Shown here piece by piece: positions 60,401 through 64,000 of a stretch of DNA of 64,000 bases. The stretch lies in assembly GCA_028752905.1 (NCBI GenBank), contig JAQNBH010000011.1:27723178-27787177 (forward strand). The letters are read 5' to 3'. The notes below the pieces were generated by a model. That model was not told the origin of the DNA and did no database searches. It was given only the letters and a program-made list of their open reading frames with translations. The stretch's first letter is position 1; each line of letters starts with the position of its first letter. Position numbers and translations under genes: made by a program. Source of the stretch: Cladorhizidae sp. MBARI D1340-BT2 (Eukaryota; Porifera; Demospongiae; Poecilosclerida; Cladorhizidae).

Positions 60401-63400
60401 GTACCAAGCTTTGAACTATGGTGTGTAGCAAGACATGAACTCTGACGTGCATCAAGCCATGAACTCTGGTGTGTATCATGCCATGAGCTCTGGTGTGTTT
60501 CAAGCCATGAACTCTGGTGTGTACCAAGCCATGAACTCTTGGGTGCATCAAGCCATGAACTCTGGCGTGCAGCAAGCCATGAACTCTGGCGTGCAGCAAG
60601 CCATGAACTCTTGTGTGACAAGCCATGAACTCTGGTGTGTAACAACAAGCCATGAACACTGGTATGCATCAAGCCATGAACTCTGGTGTACATCAAGCCA
60701 AGAACACTGGTGTGCATCAAGCTATGAACTCTGGTGTGTATCAAGCTATGAACTCTGGTCTGTATGAAATGATATGAACTCTAGTGTGTTGTAAAACATG
60801 AATTCTGGTGTGTATCAAGCTATGAACTCTAGTCTATATCAAGCTATATGAAATCTGGTGTGTAGCAAGACATATACTTTGGTGTGCATCAAGCCATGAA
60901 CTCTGGTGGGTATCAAGCTATGAACTCTGGTCTGTATCAAGCTATGAACTCGGGTGTGTAGCAAGCCATGAAGTCTGGTGTGTAGCAGTCATGAACTCTG
61001 TTCAAGCCATGAACACTTGTGTCTTAAGCCATGAACTCTGGTATACAGCAAGCCATAAACTCTGGTGTGCATCAAGCCATGAACTCTGGTGCATCAAGCA
61101 ATAAACTCTGGTGTGCATCAAGCAATGAACTCTGGTGTTTCTCAAGCTATGAACTCTGGTTCGTATCAAGCTATGAACTCTGGTGTCTGGCAAGACATGA
61201 ACTCTGGTGTGTATCAAGCTATGAACTCTGGTCTGTATCAAGCTATGAACTCTGTTGTGCATCAAGCCATGAACTCTGGTATGCATAAAGCCATGAACTC
61301 GGGTATGCTTCTAGCCATAAATTCTGGTGTGCATCAAGCTATGAACTCGGGTGTGCATCAAGCCACGACTTCGGGAGTGCAGCAAGCGTTGAACTCTATG
61401 AACTCTGGTGTGCATCAAGCCATGAACTATGGTGTGTGTCAAGACATGAACTCTGGTGTCAGTAACCAAGAAGTTCGCATCAAGCCATGAACTCTGGTGT
61501 GTATCAAGCTATGCACTCTGGTGTGTATCAAGCCATGAAATCTAGTGGATATCAAGATATGAACTCTGGTCTGTATCAAGCTATGAACTCTGATGTGCAT
61601 CAAGCCATGAACTCTGGTGTGCATAAAGCCATGAACTCGGGTATGCTTCTAGCCATAAATTCTGGTGTGCATCAAGCCATGACTTCGTGTGTGCAGCAAG
61701 TGATGAACTCTATGAACTCTGGTGTGCATCAAGCCATGAACTATGGTGTGTATCAAGACATGAAATCTGGTGTCAGTAACCATGAACTCTGCATCAAGCC
61801 ATGAACTCTGGTGTGTATCAAGCTATGCACTCTAGTGTGTATCAAGCCATGAACTCTGGTGGATATCAAGATATGAACTCTGGTCTGTACCAAGCTATGA
61901 ACTATGGTATGTAGCAAGACATTATTAACTTTGATATGTAGCAGTCATGAACTCTGTCTCAAGCCATGAACTCTGGTGTGTCAAGCCATGAACTCTGGTG
62001 TGTAACAACAAGCCATGAACACTGGTATGCATCAAGCCATGAACTCTGGTGTACATCAAGCCACGAACACTGGTGTACATCAAGCTATGAACTCTGGTGT
62101 GTATCAAGCTATGAACTCTGGTCTCTATCAAACGATATGAACTCTGCTTAGCAAGACATGAACTTTGGTGTGCATCAAGCCATGAACTCTGGTGGGTATC
62201 AAGCTATGAACTCTGGTCTGTATCAAGCTATGAACTCAGGTGTGTAGCAAGCCATGAAGTCTGGTGTGTAGCAGTCATGAACTCTGTTTCAAGCCATGAA
62301 CTCTGGTGTCTTAAGCCATGAACTCTGGTGTACAGCAAGCCATGAACTCCGGTGTGCATCAAGCCATGAACTCTGGTGCATCAAGCCATAAACTCTGGTG
62401 TGCATAAATCAATGAACTCTGGTGTTTCTCAAGCTATGAACTCTGGTTGGTATCAAGCTATGAACTTTGGTGTGTAGCAAGCCATGAACTGTGGTGTGCA
62501 TCAAGCTACACGTATGAACTCTGGTGTGCATCAAGCCATGAACTCTGCTGTGTATCAGGCTATGAACTCTGGTGTGTATCAAGCCATTAACTCTGGTATG
62601 TTTCAAGCCATTGAATCTGGTGTGCAGCAAGTGATGAACTCTATCAATTCTGGTGTGCATCAAGCCATGAACTCTGGTGTGTATCGAGCTATGGTCTCTG
62701 GTGTATATCAAGCCATGCACTCTGGTGTGTATCCAGCCATGCACTCTGGTGTGTATCAAGCCATGCACTCTGGTGGATATCAAGATATGAACTCTGGTCT
62801 GTATCAAGCTATGAACTCTGGTGTGTAGCAAGACATGAACTCGGATGTGCATCAAGCCATGAACATCATGCCATGAACTTTGGTGTGCATCAAGGCATGA
62901 ACTCGGATGTGCATCAAGCAATGAACTCTGGTGTTTATCAAGCTATGAACTCTTGTGGGTATCAAGCTATGAACTTTGGTGTGTAGCAAGCCATGAACAC
63001 TGGCCTGCATCAAGCCATGAACTCTGGCGTGCATCAAGCCTTGAATTCTGGTGTGTAGCAAGCCATGAACTCTAGTGTGTAGGAAGACATGAACTCTGGT
63101 GTGTATAGAGCTATGAACTCTGGTCTGTATCAAGCTACAAACTGTGGTGTCTGGCAAGACATGAACTCTGGTGTGTATTAAGCTATGAACTCTGGTCTGT
63201 ATCAAGCTATGAACTTTGGTGTGCATCAAGCCATGACTCTGGTGTGCATAAAGCCATGAAATCGTCTATGCTTCTAGCCATAAATTCTGGTGTGCATCAA
63301 GCTATGAACTCGGGTGTGCATCTAGCCATGACTATGGGAGTGCAGCAAGCGATGAACTCTATGAACTCTGGTGTTCATCAAGCCATGAACTATGGTGTGT

Positions 63401-64000
63401 ATCAAGAAATGAACTCTGGTATCAGTAACCAAGAACATTGCATCAAGCCATGAACTCTGGTGTGTATCAAGCTATGCACTCTGGTGTGTATCAAGCCATG
63501 AACTCTGGTGGATATCAAGATATGAACTCTAGTCTGTATCAAGCTATGAACTCTGGTGTGTAGCAAGACATGAACTCTGATGTGCATCAAGCCATGAACT
63601 CTGGTGTGTATCATGCCAATGAACTCTGGTGTGTTTCAAGCCATGAACTCTGGTGTGTACCAAGCCATGAACACTTGGATGCATCAAGCCATGAACTCTG
63701 GATTGTAGGAAGCCATGAACTCTGGTGTGCATCATGCCATGAACTCTGGTGTTTAGGAAGCCATGAACTCTGGTGTGCATCAAGCCATGAACTCTGGTGT
63801 GTACCAAGCTATGAACTCTGGTCTGTATCAAGCTATGAACTCTGGTGTGTAGCAAAACATGAATACTGGTGTGCATCAAGCTATGTACTCGGGTGTGCAT
63901 CTAGCCATGACTATGGGAGTGCAGCAAGCGATGAACTCTATGAACTCTGGTGTTCATCAAGCCATGAACTATGGTGTGTATCAAGAAATGAACTCTGGTG
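57402..64000. repeat. Higher-order repeat of about 5,007 bp in the 24-bp array
   Basis: Segment 57402-58993 recurs at 62409-64000 with a constant offset of 5,007 bp and very few changes. The same marker block (cgtatgaactctgg after caagctaca) also occurs at about 44490 and 49895. Confidence 0.9.

Larger units (their letters stand above)
40735..64000. repeat. 24-bp satellite array, over 23 kb, running off the window
   Basis: Core aactctggtgtgcatcaagc in a 24-bp unit, roughly 950 copies. Common variants replace gcatcaagcc by tatcaagct, tagcaagac or cagcaagcc. Because 24 is a multiple of three, four of the six frames of the consensus lack stops (plus strand MNSGVHQA and ELWCASSH; minus strand GLMHTRVH and LDAHQSSW). 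This yields dozens of open frames up to 189 codons, all ended by the tag variant or single-base changes. No splice, start or composition evidence supports a protein. Confidence 0.97.

Noticed and set aside
40735..64000. Dozens of open frames of 60-189 codons with MNSGVHQA, ELWCASSH or MHTRVHGL repeats, both strands
   Set aside because: They arise from a 24-bp tandem unit without stops in four frames. They overlap each other on both strands, end at random unit variants, and have no start context or splice structure.
40735..64000. CRISPR-like array
   Set aside because: The repeated unit is contiguous with itself and there are no unique spacers; no cas genes; eukaryotic context.

Overview
This is eukaryotic, almost certainly animal, non-coding DNA. 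The pointers are decayed DNA transposons and a gypsy-type retrotransposon with GT-AG introns, long trinucleotide tracts, and very large minisatellite and satellite arrays. There are no bacterial-style operons, ribosome binding sites, rRNA or tRNA genes. The transposon mix (piggyBac, hAT, Tc1-like, a Gmr1-like retrotransposon) and the frequent tagctagc words fit a basal marine invertebrate such as a sponge or cnidarian, but the species cannot be told from the sequence. No intact host gene was found.

Layout. 1-6.9 kb: a nearly full-length but broken piggyBac element with TTAA target duplications (471-4125), a second broken piggyBac on the other strand (about 4.57-6.16 kb) and the C-terminal end of a hAT transposase. 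6.9-14.9 kb: a TA-rich minisatellite apparently grown out of that hAT coding end, split by a 6,034-bp DNA transposon with 36-bp perfect terminal inverted repeats (8249-14282). That transposon carries one three-exon gene on the minus strand. A 2,378-bp Tc1-like element (8853-11230) is nested inside it. 14.9-18.5 kb: a 34-bp tandem array of about 2.7 kb, followed by a terminus related to the 6-kb element. 18.9-22.4 kb: a broken gypsy-type retrotransposon with integrase coded before reverse transcriptase (Gmr1-like order). Its integrase is split by an 865-bp TTAA element, and a piggyBac N-terminal fragment is joined upstream. 22.8-23.9 kb: four long (TAA)n/(TTA)n tracts.

23.9-29.6 kb: an AT-rich satellite of about 150-bp degenerate units, interrupted by an internally deleted piggyBac (26122-28006) whose unoccupied target is preserved in another satellite unit. 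29.6-40.1 kb: mostly unassigned DNA with a solo LTR (35223-35606), an internally deleted hAT element (38367-39780), a pair of dispersed repeats, a 48-bp minisatellite, and weak hints of decayed receptor-like exons. 40.1-40.7 kb: another 34-bp minisatellite. 40.7-64.0 kb, running off the end: a 23-kb array of a 24-bp unit with irregular higher-order repeats.

The window therefore records layered insertions into repetitive DNA. The most noteworthy item is the 6-kb element: its single gene encodes a widely scattered but poorly understood protein family with an apparent acidic active-site motif, and it sits between perfect inverted repeats. That makes it a strong candidate transposase. All transposase genes here are broken by at least one frameshift, stop or deletion.
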